Part shown: positions 49,086 through 57,826 of the stretch, piece after piece | Position numbering within the stretch: position 1 is the stretch's first letter | Layout of the letters: each line of letters begins with the position of its first letter | Source of the DNA: MWCO01 sp964488865 | GTDB taxonomy: Bacteria; Myxococcota_A; Polyangia; Polyangiales; Polyangiaceae | Assembly (NCBI GenBank): GCA_964488865.1 | Contig: CAZAWR010000016.1 | Coordinates: forward strand, 62,001 to 126,000 | Length of the DNA stretch: 64,000 nt | Direction: 5' to 3' | The notes under the pieces: model-generated | The model's database searches: none | What the model was told of the DNA's origin: nothing | What the model saw: the letters and a program-made list of their open reading frames with translations, nothing else | Translations under genes and position numbers: made by a program

Positions 49086-49496
49086 ATGCCCACCGAGCTC
49101 GACCTCGAACCCCTAGAAGACCTCGCCTCCGTCTTCAAAGGCCTCTCCGACCCCACCCGCCTCGCCATCCTCGGCCTCCTGCTCCTCGAGGAAGAGATGT
49201 GCGTCTGTGACATCGAGAACGTCCTCGGGATCACCCAGTCCCGCTCCTCCCGCCACCTGCGCTACCTCGCCAATGCCCGCCTCGTCTCCACCAAGCGTGT
49301 CGGCCCCTGGGTCCACTACCGCATCACCACCCGCAAGGACCCGACACGCCTCGCCGTGATCGACACCCTCCGCAAGACGTTGCACGGCCCCGGCATGAAG
49401 GGCCTCGAGAAACGCCTTGCCCAGTGGAAGCGCGCGAAGGGAACTTCCAGCGCTTGTGCCGCTGTCCCCTCCAAGCCCGAGGTCAGCCATGTCTGA
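49086..49496 (+). CDS. arsR: Arsenic-responsive repressor
   Basis: 136 residues from ATG 49086. ArsR-family winged HTH with the classic arsenic site EMCVCDIENVL, equivalent to the ELCVCDL of E. coli ArsR, followed by ITQSRSSRHLRYLANARLV. An AT-richer stretch before it (TTGCAC 49051-49056, GATTAT 49071-49076, with CGC-N4-GCG between) may be promoter and operator. Its end overlaps the ACR3 start by 8 bases. Confidence 0.92.
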   Translation: MPTELDLEPLEDLASVFKGLSDPTRLAILGLLLLEEEMCVCDIENVLGITQSRSSRHLRYLANARLVSTKRVGPWVHYRITTRKDPTRLAVIDTLRKTLHGPGMKGLEKRLAQWKRAKGTSSACAAVPSKPEVSHV

Positions 49497-50619
49497 TTCC
49501 GCCAAGCCCGTCCTCAAGCAACTGTCCTTCCTGGACCGTTTCCTCACCCTGTGGATCTTCCTCGCCATGGCCGTGGGCGTCACCGCCGGCTACCTCTGGA
49601 AGGACAGGATCGAGGCCCTCAACCAGGCCACCAGCGCCGGGACCACCTCCCTGCCCATCGCCATCGGCCTCATCCTCATGATGTACCCGCCCCTCGCCAA
49701 GGTCCGGTACGAAAAGCTCGGCAAGGTCTTTCGCAACACCCGCGTCCTCGGCCTGTCCCTCGTCCAGAACTGGATCATCGGCCCCGTCCTCATGTTCCTT
49801 CTCGCGGTCGTGTTCCTGCGCGACTTCCCCGAGTACATGGTCGGCCTCATCCTCATCGGCCTCGCCCGCTGCATCGCCATGGTCATCGTCTGGAACGACC
49901 TCGCCAAGGGCGACACCGAGTACTGCGCCGGCCTCGTCGCCTTCAACTCGATCTTCCAGGTGCTCTTCTTCTCGATCTACGCCTACGTCTTCATCACCGT
50001 CGTGCCCACCTGGTTCGGCATCCAAGGCGTGGAGGTGAACATCACCATCGGCCAGATCGCCGAGAGCGTCTTCATCTACCTCGGTGTCCCCTTCCTCGCC
50101 GGCCTGCTCACCCGCTTCGTCCTGCGCAAGATCAAGGGCGACTCCTGGTACCACGACCGCTTCATCCCCACGATCAGCCCGATCACCCTCATCGCCCTGC
50201 TCTTCACGATCGTCGTCATGTTCTCCCTCAAGGGCGAGGCCATCGTGAAGGTCCCCCTCGACGTCGTGCGCATCGCCATCCCCCTTCTCATCTACTTCGT
50301 GGTCATGTTCCTCGTGTCCTTCTTCATGAGCAAGAAGGTGGGCGCGACCTATCCCCAGTCTGCCACCCTGTCGTTCACGGCCGCGTCCAACAACTTCGAG
50401 CTCGCCATCGCCGTTGCAGTGGCCACCTTCGGCATCCATCACGGTGCCGCGTTCGCCGCCGTCATCGGACCCCTGGTCGAAGTGCCCGTGCTCATCGGTC
50501 TGGTCAACGTGTCCCTCTGGCTCAAACGAAGATACTTCCCGGAGAGTGATGCCCAGCTCCAGGCGGTCGCCTGCTGCACAGCTACCACCCCCTCGGGCTC
50601 CGGAACCGAATCCCCGTGA
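49489..50619 (+). CDS. acr3: ACR3-family arsenite efflux transporter
   Basis: 376 residues, about 10 TM helices. ACR3 signature: SFLDRFLTLWIFLAMAVGV at the N-terminus, LIGLARCIAMVIVWNDLA with the essential Cys, and the late NNFELAIAVAVATFGI. Exports arsenite across the inner membrane by proton motive force. A CysCys near the C-terminus (AVACCTATT) is an odd extra. Central gene of the arsenic operon. Confidence 0.95.
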   Translation: MSDSAKPVLKQLSFLDRFLTLWIFLAMAVGVTAGYLWKDRIEALNQATSAGTTSLPIAIGLILMMYPPLAKVRYEKLGKVFRNTRVLGLSLVQNWIIGPVLMFLLAVVFLRDFPEYMVGLILIGLARCIAMVIVWNDLAKGDTEYCAGLVAFNSIFQVLFFSIYAYVFITVVPTWFGIQGVEVNITIGQIAESVFIYLGVPFLAGLLTRFVLRKIKGDSWYHDRFIPTISPITLIALLFTIVVMFSLKGEAIVKVPLDVVRIAIPLLIYFVVMFLVSFFMSKKVGATYPQSATLSFTAASNNFELAIAVAVATFGIHHGAAFAAVIGPLVEVPVLIGLVNVSLWLKRRYFPESDAQLQAVACCTATTPSGSGTESP

Positions 50620-50642
50620 CCCGTCTCCAAAGGAAAGCACCC

Positions 50643-51347
50643 ATGAACGTCGAAGTGCTCGTCACGCCCGACTGCCCCCACGCCCAGCGCGCGATCACCC
50701 GCGTCCGCGACGTCGTAGAAGGTCTCGTGCCCGGAACGACCGTTCACGAAGTGCTCGCGGCGTCCGAGCAGGACGCGCAGCGCCTTGGCTTGCCCGGCTC
50801 CCCCACCGTCCGCGTCGACGGCCGGGACGTCGATCCCTCGGGCGGCGAGCCTGCCTTCGCATGCCGCGTGTACGGGAACGGCGAGGGGATGCCGGACCGA
50901 TGGCGCATCGAGGCGGCGATGATTCGGTCGCTTCGTCCGAAACACCTCCTGTTTCTATGCGTGGCGAACTCGGCTCGCAGCCAACTCGCGGAGGGCATCG
51001 CGCGGTCCCTGGCCCCGGCGGGGGTGACGGTTTCCTCCGCGGGGTCGGAGCCCACGAAGGTGCGCCCCCAGGTGATCAAAGTGCTCGAGGAGCTTGGCCT
51101 GGACATCTCCAGCCACCGTTCCAAGTCCGTGAACGACGTGGATGCCTCGTCCGTGGAGGCCGTGATCACGCTGTGTGCCGAGGAGGTGTGTCCGGTGTTC
51201 CTCGGAAAAGCCTACCGCGCGCACTGGGGGCTGCCTGACCCGGCCGGCGTGCAGGGCGACGAGGACACGGTGCTCGACGCGTTCCGGGCGACCCGGGACG
51301 AGCTTCGCCGGAGGCTCTCCGTGCTGTTCGACGGTTGGGACGCATGA
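50643..51347 (+). CDS. Thioredoxin-like/ArsC (LMW-PTP type) fusion arsenate reductase
   Basis: 234 residues. Residues 1-80 form a small thioredoxin-like domain with CPH at 11-13, a PGSPTVRVDG loop with the cis-Pro, and C74. Residues 100-234 are an LMW-phosphatase-type arsenate reductase: FLCVANSARSQLAEG, the CX5R loop with C106 and R112, then SSAGSEP and SSHRSKSV. Redox Cys for the thioredoxin-coupled mechanism are visible at LCAEEVCPVF. The fused N-domain may hand over electrons or arsenic directly. Its stop overlaps the next start (ATGA). Confidence 0.88.
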   Translation: MNVEVLVTPDCPHAQRAITRVRDVVEGLVPGTTVHEVLAASEQDAQRLGLPGSPTVRVDGRDVDPSGGEPAFACRVYGNGEGMPDRWRIEAAMIRSLRPKHLLFLCVANSARSQLAEGIARSLAPAGVTVSSAGSEPTKVRPQVIKVLEELGLDISSHRSKSVNDVDASSVEAVITLCAEEVCPVFLGKAYRAHWGLPDPAGVQGDEDTVLDAFRATRDELRRRLSVLFDGWDA

Positions 51348-51751
51348 CGGGCGGCGACGGGTCTCCGCGCCGCACTTGGCTGCTGGGCGTGATCGGGCTG
51401 GTCACGCTGGGCGGAATCGGGTGGAGCCTGTCGCGTCGTGGTTCGTCGAAGGCGGTGGAGATTCCTGCCGGGGTGCCCACGCTGCTGGACTTCGGGATGG
51501 ATGTTTGCGCCCAGTGCAAGCAGACCCGGGCGATGCTCGAGCGGTTGACGCCGGGCTATGAGGGGCGGCTGCAGGTGCGATTCATCGACGTGCGGGACGA
51601 CGCGAACGAAGCACTGGCGGCGAAGTACAAGATGCGGGTGGTCCCCTTGCTTGTGCTGCTCGACGCGGCGGGGCGGGAGGTCTGGCGTCACGAGGGGCTC
51701 CCTCAGGAGGCGATGCTGCGGGCCAAGCTCGACGAGGTGGCCGGGCCGTGA
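51344..51751 (+). CDS. Membrane-anchored thioredoxin
   Basis: 135 residues. N-terminal TM helix WLLGVIGLVTLGGIGWSL, then a thioredoxin fold: TLLDFGMDVCAQCKQTRAML with the CAQC active site, FIDVRDDANEALAAKY and VVPLLVLLDA with the cis-Pro. Periplasm-facing. Overlaps the genes before and after by four bases each. Might feed electrons to the PCAC membrane peptide downstream or a transporter. Confidence 0.88.
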   Translation: MTGGDGSPRRTWLLGVIGLVTLGGIGWSLSRRGSSKAVEIPAGVPTLLDFGMDVCAQCKQTRAMLERLTPGYEGRLQVRFIDVRDDANEALAAKYKMRVVPLLVLLDAAGREVWRHEGLPQEAMLRAKLDEVAGP

Positions 51752-51918
51752 AGGCGCAAGAACCTGCTGCAACGGCCAGCGCCGCGACGCACGCCGCGCA
51801 CGGCATGGAGCCCTGTGCGTGTGAGCAGCAGACGCTGGGAGCCACACCGTGGGTGATGGGCGCGCTGGTGTTGTTTCTGGCGTGGCGGGTGGTGCGGGGC
51901 AGACGAAGAGCAAGATAA
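51748..51918 (+). CDS. 56-residue Cys-Ala-Cys membrane peptide
   Basis: A GTG start overlaps the thioredoxin stop (GTGA). The product is an Ala-rich N-terminus, GMEPCACEQQ with a CxC pair (C23, C25), a TM helix TPWVMGALVLFLAWRVV and a basic tail RGRRRAR. Positive-inside suggests the CxC faces the periplasm. The tight coupling and codon use argue that it is real. It may pass thiol electrons or bind arsenite near the membrane. I recognise no family. Confidence 0.6.
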   Translation: MKAQEPAATASAATHAAHGMEPCACEQQTLGATPWVMGALVLFLAWRVVRGRRRAR

Positions 51919-51970
51919 CTAGACGCTTCCTTTGCCAACGAAGGCCGGTACGTCTGCAAGGTCTCAGCGG

Positions 51971-52546
51971 CTACTCGAGAAGCTCGAGGTTCTCGTAGAG
52001 GAGGTCCACGGGAACCTCGCAGCCCAGACCCGGCACCGCCACCCATCCCCCCGTCAGTTCCGTGAGAAGCCACTGTCCCGTGTCGAGACGGTGGTAGTGC
52101 TCCACCCGAGGCTCCGTCTGGGAGACGAACAGGACATCCTGCAGCGAGCCTATCGTTCGATAGTGCGCGAACTTCGGGCCTCGGTCATCGTTCTCCGTCG
52201 ACTCGGAGAGCACCTCGACGATCACCGTGGGGTTGACGACGCTCTGGGGGGGAGGGCCGTGCAAGACAGGTCTTCCGCATACCACCATGACGTCAGGGTA
52301 CGTGTACATGCCCGTTGCCGGAACGTGCAGCCGCTGATCGCTGCCGAGTACGATGCACTTGCCACCCGCGGACCCGAGCGCGGTCCGGAGTGCGAACACG
52401 ACGTTGCTCACGACGAGGTTGTGAGCAGGAGAGGCCCCCGCCATGTCGTAAGCGACCCCGTTGATGAGCTCATGCTTCGCTTCGCTTCGCGCTTCCAGAG
52501 CGAGATACTCCGCCTCCGAGAGGCGCATGGGCGATGCCGGCTTCAT
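51971..52546 (-). CDS. Uma2-family (DUF820) PD-(D/E)XK-fold protein
   Basis: 191 residues: SEAEYLALEARSEAKHELIN at the N-terminus, YTYPDVMVVCG with the Asp, VIVEVLSESTENDDRGPKF with Glu and the Lys after DRG. These are the metal-binding positions of the Uma2/DUF820 nuclease-like fold, very common in cyanobacteria and myxobacteria; role unknown. Convergent with the arsenic operon, so it does not belong to it. Confidence 0.85.
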   Translation of the reverse strand: MKPASPMRLSEAEYLALEARSEAKHELINGVAYDMAGASPAHNLVVSNVVFALRTALGSAGGKCIVLGSDQRLHVPATGMYTYPDVMVVCGRPVLHGPPPQSVVNPTVIVEVLSESTENDDRGPKFAHYRTIGSLQDVLFVSQTEPRVEHYHRLDTGQWLLTELTGGWVAVPGLGCEVPVDLLYENLELLE

Positions 52547-52610
52547 GGATGATGGATAGCACTTGACGTCAGTCGGGTCGACTGCGGGGGAGTGCCGGAC
52601 CGATGGCCCC

Positions 52611-52711
52611 ACAACCCGTCGCACCGCAGCTACCCACATCCGCACAAGCAACGAAACCATCTGCGGTTCTCTGCGGAATCTGCAGCCAACTCCGAAGGCT
52701 CCGGATCTGGG
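52611..52711. repeat. Dispersed 101-base repeat, copy 1
   Basis: Matches 60291-60391 over 101 bases without gaps (9 differences by eye). It contains CTGCGG-type units with about 9-10-base period (CTGCGGTTCT, CTGCGGAATC, TGCAGCCAAC). Intergenic, between the Uma2 gene and the cytochrome operon. Confidence 0.85.
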
Positions 52712-52820
52712 TTGCCGCGGGGTCATTGATCCGCCCCTTCGCCTGGGATAGCGTTCCGTCTCTCGGGCCGGCGTGACGCTCATGTGGGCGCCTGGTCGTG
52801 CTCTGCGAGGGAGCGGCTCC

Positions 52821-53975
52821 ATGCACACGGCAGCCAAGCATTCGACCCTTCTCCTGATGACCGCCGCCCTAGGCGCGATCCTCGGAAACCTAGCCCCGAT
52901 CGGACGGGCCGACGCGGCGCGGGACCCGCGACAACCCCTCCTGCCCACCTCCCTGTCGGGCGCGGAGATCTACACTGCCGCGTGCGCGAGCTGTCACGGC
53001 GTACGAGGTCAAGGCGAGCCGAAGGCTCACGTCGGTTTCGATCTGCCCCTCGCGGACTTCACGGACTGCAGCTTCGCCACCCGAGAGCCAGACTCGGACT
53101 GGTATGCCGTTACGCACGACGGCGGCCCCGCGCGCGGCTTTTCGGAGCTGATGCCCGCGTTCGGCGACGCCCTCACCCACGAGCAGATCCAACGAACGAT
53201 CGCCCACATGCGTACGTTCTGCGAAGAGGACGCGTGGCCTCGCGGCGACCTCAACTTCCCCCGGGCCATGTTCACCGAGAAGGCCTTCGTCGAGGACGAG
53301 GTCGTGCTGACCACCGCGGTCGGGCTCGAAGGACCGGGGTCTGTGACCAACGAGCTCACCTACGAGACTCGCTTCGGCGCCCGCAACCAGCTCGAGATCA
53401 CGGTTCCCTATCATGTGCGCGAGCGCGCGGCCGAGCAAGGCGGCGACTGGACGAGCGGGATCGGTGACCTGGCCCTCGGGGTCAAGCGCGTGATGGTGCA
53501 CAGCCTAGGGACCGGATCCATCGCGAGCCTGGGCGCCGAGGCCATTCTGCCTCTGGGTAACGAGGACGAAGGCTTTGGCAAGGGCATGGTGGTGTTCGAG
53601 CCGTGGCTCGGTGTCGGGCAAGACTTGGGCGCCGACGCGTTCGTCCACGTGCAAGCTGGCGGCGAGATCCCGACCGAGGACGCCCCGTACGACCTGTTCT
53701 GGCGGACCGCCCTCGGCATGAGCTTCTCCCAGGCCAACTTCGGAAGAACCTGGTCTCCCATCGTCGAGGTGCTTGGCAAGCTCGAGCTCGAGGAAGGCAA
53801 GACACCCGACTGGGACGTCGTGCCCCAGTTCCAGGTCACCCTCAACACGCGACAGAACATCATGATGAACCTGGCAGCCAGACTGCCCATCAACAACACC
53901 GACGAGCGGAGCAAGCAGATCCTCATGTACCTGCTGTGGGATTGGTTCGACGGCGGTCTGGACCAGGGGTGGTAG
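52821..53975 (+). CDS. Monohaem cytochrome c fused to barrel-like domain
   Basis: 384 residues from ATG 52821 (GAGGGAG upstream). Signal ending near GRADA, then a class-I type cytochrome domain with CASCH (C55, C58, H59) and a probable Met ligand in SELMPAFGD. Residues from about 150 have strand-rich, outer-membrane-protein-like sequence (NELTYETRFGARNQLEITV, GDLALGVKRVMVH, FEPWLGVGQDLG). A haem carrier attached to the outer membrane is plausible for electron exit. Four bases before the pentahaem gene. Confidence 0.8.
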   Translation: MHTAAKHSTLLLMTAALGAILGNLAPIGRADAARDPRQPLLPTSLSGAEIYTAACASCHGVRGQGEPKAHVGFDLPLADFTDCSFATREPDSDWYAVTHDGGPARGFSELMPAFGDALTHEQIQRTIAHMRTFCEEDAWPRGDLNFPRAMFTEKAFVEDEVVLTTAVGLEGPGSVTNELTYETRFGARNQLEITVPYHVRERAAEQGGDWTSGIGDLALGVKRVMVHSLGTGSIASLGAEAILPLGNEDEGFGKGMVVFEPWLGVGQDLGADAFVHVQAGGEIPTEDAPYDLFWRTALGMSFSQANFGRTWSPIVEVLGKLELEEGKTPDWDVVPQFQVTLNTRQNIMMNLAARLPINNTDERSKQILMYLLWDWFDGGLDQGW

Positions 53976-53979
53976 AACC

Positions 53980-55644
53980 ATGCGGACGAACGATCGAACA
54001 CGCACGATGATGCAGGTCGCCCGTTGGGCGCTTCCGGTGCTCATGGTCCTAGCCGCCAGCAGCGCGGGCACGTCGGATGCCGAGGCGCAAGCTGCGGCCC
54101 CCGCCTCCGTCTTCCTCACCTCGGACCGTTGCATGGGTTGCCACAACGGCCTCACGACGCCCGACGGGCAAGACGTCTCCGTAGGCTTCGATTGGCGCCC
54201 ATCCATGATGGCCAACGCGGCGCGGGACCCGTACTGGCAGGCCTCCGTGCGCCGCGAGACGCTGGACCACCCGTCGCTGCGCGGTGCCATCGAGGACAAG
54301 TGCTCGACCTGCCACATGCCCATGTCCCGCTTCACGCAGAAGCAGGCAGGCGCTTCGGGTCAAGTCCTCTCCCACTTGCCCATCGGCTCGGCGGCCACGC
54401 CTGACGCGCTGCTCGCGGCCGACGGGGTCTCGTGCAGCGTCTGCCACCAGACGCAGCCGGCGAACTTCGGGCGAGAGGAGAGCTTCACCGGGGGGTTCCT
54501 CGTCGACACGCGCCTGCCCGCCGGTCGACGGCAGGTCTTCGGCTCTTTCGAGGTCGAAGCCGGGCGTCGTCGGGTCATGCAGTCGTCCGCGGGGTTCTTG
54601 CCGGTGCGCTCGTCCCATCTCAAGCAGTCGGAGATGTGCGCCACGTGCCACACGCTTTTCACGCACGCTTATGATTCCCAGGGCCGCGAGGTGGGCAAGC
54701 TCCCCGAGCAGGTGCCCTACCTCGAGTGGCGGCACAGCGCCTATCGCACCACGCAGAGCTGTCAATCTTGCCACATGCCGGCGATTCAAGTGCCGTCGCC
54801 CATCACCAGCGTCCTGCCCAATCCTCACGAGGGCGTGTCCCGGCACGTCTTTCGGGGCGGGAACTTCTTCATGCCCCGCCTGTTCAACCGCTACCGCGCC
54901 GAGCTGGGGGTCGTCGCCTCGCCGCAGGAACTCGAAGCCGTCGCGCGTCGCACGACGGACCACCTGACCACGCGGTCCGCTCGCTTGACGATCGACCAGA
55001 CCGTTGGGTCCGAGGGGGTTCTCGACATCGACGTGACGGTGCAGAACCTGGCGGGACACAAGCTGCCAACCGCTTACCCCTCGCGCCGTGTGTGGATCCA
55101 TCTGACCGTCGTGGGGAGCGGAGGCCAGGTGCTGTTCGAGTCGGGTCGCTTGATGCCGAACGGTCAGATCGTGGGCAATGACAACGATGCCGATCCCGCG
55201 CGCTACGAGCCGCACCACGAGCTGATCCAGCGGCGCGACCAGGTCCAGATCTACGAGGCCGTCATGGTGGATGCCGACAAGCGCGTGACCACCGGCTTGC
55301 TGCGCGGTGTGCAGTTCATCAAGGACAATCGCATCTTGCCCGCCGGGTTCGACAAGGCGACCGCAGGGGCCGACATTGCCGTGCGCGGTCACGCCGCGAA
55401 CGATGGTGACTTCACGGCGTCGACCGACCGGGTTCGCTACCGGGCGAGCGTGGCGGGGGCGCAGGGGCCGGTGCTCGTGCGCGCGGAGTTGTGGTACCAA
55501 CCCATCGGGTTCCGGTGGGCGGAGAACCTCGCCGGTCATTCCACCTCCGAGACGAATCGCTTCGTGAGTGCGTACCGATCCATGTCGGATGCGTCGGCCA
55601 TCATGCTCACCAGCGCGGAGCGTCGCATGGAAGACCTCCCCTAG
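53980..55644 (+). CDS. Pentahaem c-type cytochrome
   Basis: 554 residues with a signal peptide ending near SDAEA. Five CxxCH sites: CMGCH (51-55), CSTCH (108-112), CSVCH (152-156), then CATCH and CQSCH before residue 280. Isolated HHs may serve as distal ligands. The second half is haem-free, with beta-rich FDIDVTV-like strands, and resembles parts of multihaem cytochrome c554/DmsE-like families seen in deltaproteobacteria. Probably co-transcribed with the monohaem fusion and works with it in periplasmic/outer-membrane electron transfer. Confidence 0.88.
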   Translation: MRTNDRTRTMMQVARWALPVLMVLAASSAGTSDAEAQAAAPASVFLTSDRCMGCHNGLTTPDGQDVSVGFDWRPSMMANAARDPYWQASVRRETLDHPSLRGAIEDKCSTCHMPMSRFTQKQAGASGQVLSHLPIGSAATPDALLAADGVSCSVCHQTQPANFGREESFTGGFLVDTRLPAGRRQVFGSFEVEAGRRRVMQSSAGFLPVRSSHLKQSEMCATCHTLFTHAYDSQGREVGKLPEQVPYLEWRHSAYRTTQSCQSCHMPAIQVPSPITSVLPNPHEGVSRHVFRGGNFFMPRLFNRYRAELGVVASPQELEAVARRTTDHLTTRSARLTIDQTVGSEGVLDIDVTVQNLAGHKLPTAYPSRRVWIHLTVVGSGGQVLFESGRLMPNGQIVGNDNDADPARYEPHHELIQRRDQVQIYEAVMVDADKRVTTGLLRGVQFIKDNRILPAGFDKATAGADIAVRGHAANDGDFTASTDRVRYRASVAGAQGPVLVRAELWYQPIGFRWAENLAGHSTSETNRFVSAYRSMSDASAIMLTSAERRMEDLP

Positions 55645-55669
55645 GGACCCTAGGCACGACGAGCCAATC

Positions 55670-56146
55670 ATGACGTTCTCCTTCTCTGTCACGGAAACCA
55701 TGCGCGGTCTCCACCACTTCGTGGACCCATCCCTCGGTGCGCCCGACGACCGACCGATGCACTTCCGCATCGACTGGGGCGCCCCCGTTGGGTCGCTCAA
55801 TCCCCTTTCCGACGGGTTCATGCGTCACCAAGCGACGGGGACCCTCTTCGCCGAGGGACTCACCCCGGAACCCGTACCCTGCACCGGGACCTTGGCTGTC
55901 GACTACCTGCGTGACCACACGATCAAGTACGAGCTCGACTTTGCGTGTGCCGGTGCGCCGTACCGCTATGTGGGCCGCAAGACGGACGTGTACCTTCGTC
56001 ATCCCTTGCAGCTGATCAAGACGCACACGACGTGCTACGGGGCGATCACGGACGCGCAGGGCCGGACCGTTTCGCGCTCGGTGCTCCACTTCCCTCCGGA
56101 GACGATGCTGCCCTTCCTGATGAGCTTTCGGCTGCGCAAAGCGTAG
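55670..56146 (+). CDS. Beta-rich protein of unknown function
   Basis: 158 residues: MTFSFSVTETMRGLHHFVDP, then RIDWGAPVG, YVGRKTDVYLRH and a terminal MSFRLRKA. No signal peptide. Lipocalin-like strand pattern; similar sequences occur fused to oxidoreductases in other deltaproteobacteria, but I cannot name the family. 25 bases after the pentahaem gene, so perhaps the same transcript. Confidence 0.65.
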   Translation: MTFSFSVTETMRGLHHFVDPSLGAPDDRPMHFRIDWGAPVGSLNPLSDGFMRHQATGTLFAEGLTPEPVPCTGTLAVDYLRDHTIKYELDFACAGAPYRYVGRKTDVYLRHPLQLIKTHTTCYGAITDAQGRTVSRSVLHFPPETMLPFLMSFRLRKA

Positions 56147-56218
56147 TCGCAGAGGGGCTTCTCCGCGCATGCCGCGGCGCGACGGTTTTCGTCGCCATCC
56201 CCGCTGTTTGGCGATAGC

Positions 56219-57814
56219 GTGCACCGAACGGACATGGTCAAGGAAGCGAACGCTAGCGAAGCGGATGCGGGCGTTTCTCGGCAGGGGGACGCGGCAGGGT
56301 GGGACGACGTTCTCGAACGGTTGGGCGAGCGTCGCGAAGCCGGCGTGTCGGCCCGGTATGCCGTTCGATCGTACCTGTCGGATGTGATGGATCGCATCGC
56401 CTCGCTCGACGACCAGGAGACGGAATCGTGGGCAGGGTTGCTCCAGGACGTGCGGGCCTTGCGTGACGAGACGGACCATCTTGGGGACCGGGTCGGGCAT
56501 CTCGATGGGGAGCGGCAGGAGGCGGCGTCGCGTCTCGAGAGGGCGGAGCTCGAACTGGTAGCAGCGGAGGAACGAGCGGCCTCGCTCGAGGGCAGGGTCA
56601 AGTCGCTCGAGCAGAACGGCGAGCGGATGCGTGAGGAAGCGCAGGCCGGGGAGCAGCGCATGCGGGAGGCCGACGCCCGGATCGCCGCGGCGAAGGACGC
56701 GCAGCGCAAGGCGGATCAGCAACTCAACGACACGCTCGACACGCTCACGGACCTGGGGCTCGCGAAAGCGGAGCTCGAGCGAAAGGTGGCGGACATCGAG
56801 GCTGGGTTCGAGGCGGTCAAGGAGGAGCGTGCGGCTGCCGAGGAGCGGTGGAACGCTTCCGACGATCAGCGCTTGTCGCAGATCCGGCTGCTGCGAAAGA
56901 CGGTCGAGGATCTGGAGCGCAGGCTTGCTGGAGGGGATCAGGAGCGCGTCTCGCTCGCAACGTCCTTGACGCAGGAGAAGGAAGCGCTCGAGCAAGCGTG
57001 GAAGGAAGCCACGAGCTTGCGGGAGACGCTCGCGGCTGTTCGGTCCGAGGCCAAGGACAGGATCGATGTGCACGAGCGGCAGCAGGAGGAGTTCATCGCC
57101 CAGCTCGTGGACGACTACGACGGGCAGCTTGCGCAAGCGCGTGAGCAGCTCGAGGAGCTCCGCAAGAACGGCGTGGACGTGTCGCTGCTGCGGCAGGCCG
57201 AGAAGCAGCGAGAGGATGCGCTGCAGGACCTCGAGCGGGCCCGTGGGCAGCTGCAGGCCTCCGGCGACGCGCTCGAGGAGCTGGATTCCTTGCGGCGGGA
57301 GATGGAGGAGCTGCGGACGTCGAAGCAGGCGGAGGAGCCGTCCCGCGCGCAGGAGTTGATGGCCGAGCTGGAGCGCGTGCGCACCGAGCTGGGACAGGCT
57401 CGCATGGGGGTCGATCAGCTGTTGCAGGACTGCGACCGGCTCAACGCCGAGAACGTTCGCCTGCGAGAGGCGATGAAGCAACGAGAGGCATCGGTCCCGA
57501 TGGCTCTCGCGCTCGACGAACCGGACGATGCGGGGGATGCTGTCGGTCTGATGGAAGCTCGTGCGTCCCGTCCTGGCGCCCCATCCCCATCCGTGTCCGA
57601 GCCGACGGACGAGCCCTCTCCGGCGCCCTCCACGAAACGATCCGTGAGGGCGTCGCGAAGGCCGAAGCAGAAGGTGTCTGACCCTGCCGCGCCTTCGGTC
57701 AGGGGACAGCCCGACGGGGCGAAGGGCAAGCGACCGGTGGGAAGCTACTTCCTCACGGCCGAGGAAGTGATGGAAGAGACGGTTCGCGACAGGTCGAAGC
57801 GCCGGGGCAGTTGA
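56219..57814 (+). CDS. Long coiled-coil protein
   Basis: 531 residues. The centre (about 80-430) is a continuous coiled coil of Glu/Arg/Ala/Gln heptads (ERAASLEGRVKSLEQNGERM and so on). The N-terminus has a short folded part YAVRSYLSDVMDRIASLDDQ; the C-terminal 90 residues are disordered and basic, ending in FLTAEEVMEETVRDRSK. Cytosolic. GTG 56219 is used; ATG 56234 is equally possible. Such proteins may organise chromosome, cell pole or gliding machinery; no specific role can be supported. Confidence 0.75.
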   Translation: MHRTDMVKEANASEADAGVSRQGDAAGWDDVLERLGERREAGVSARYAVRSYLSDVMDRIASLDDQETESWAGLLQDVRALRDETDHLGDRVGHLDGERQEAASRLERAELELVAAEERAASLEGRVKSLEQNGERMREEAQAGEQRMREADARIAAAKDAQRKADQQLNDTLDTLTDLGLAKAELERKVADIEAGFEAVKEERAAAEERWNASDDQRLSQIRLLRKTVEDLERRLAGGDQERVSLATSLTQEKEALEQAWKEATSLRETLAAVRSEAKDRIDVHERQQEEFIAQLVDDYDGQLAQAREQLEELRKNGVDVSLLRQAEKQREDALQDLERARGQLQASGDALEELDSLRREMEELRTSKQAEEPSRAQELMAELERVRTELGQARMGVDQLLQDCDRLNAENVRLREAMKQREASVPMALALDEPDDAGDAVGLMEARASRPGAPSPSVSEPTDEPSPAPSTKRSVRASRRPKQKVSDPAAPSVRGQPDGAKGKRPVGSYFLTAEEVMEETVRDRSKRRGS

Positions 57815-57826
57815 AGGGAGAGCTAC

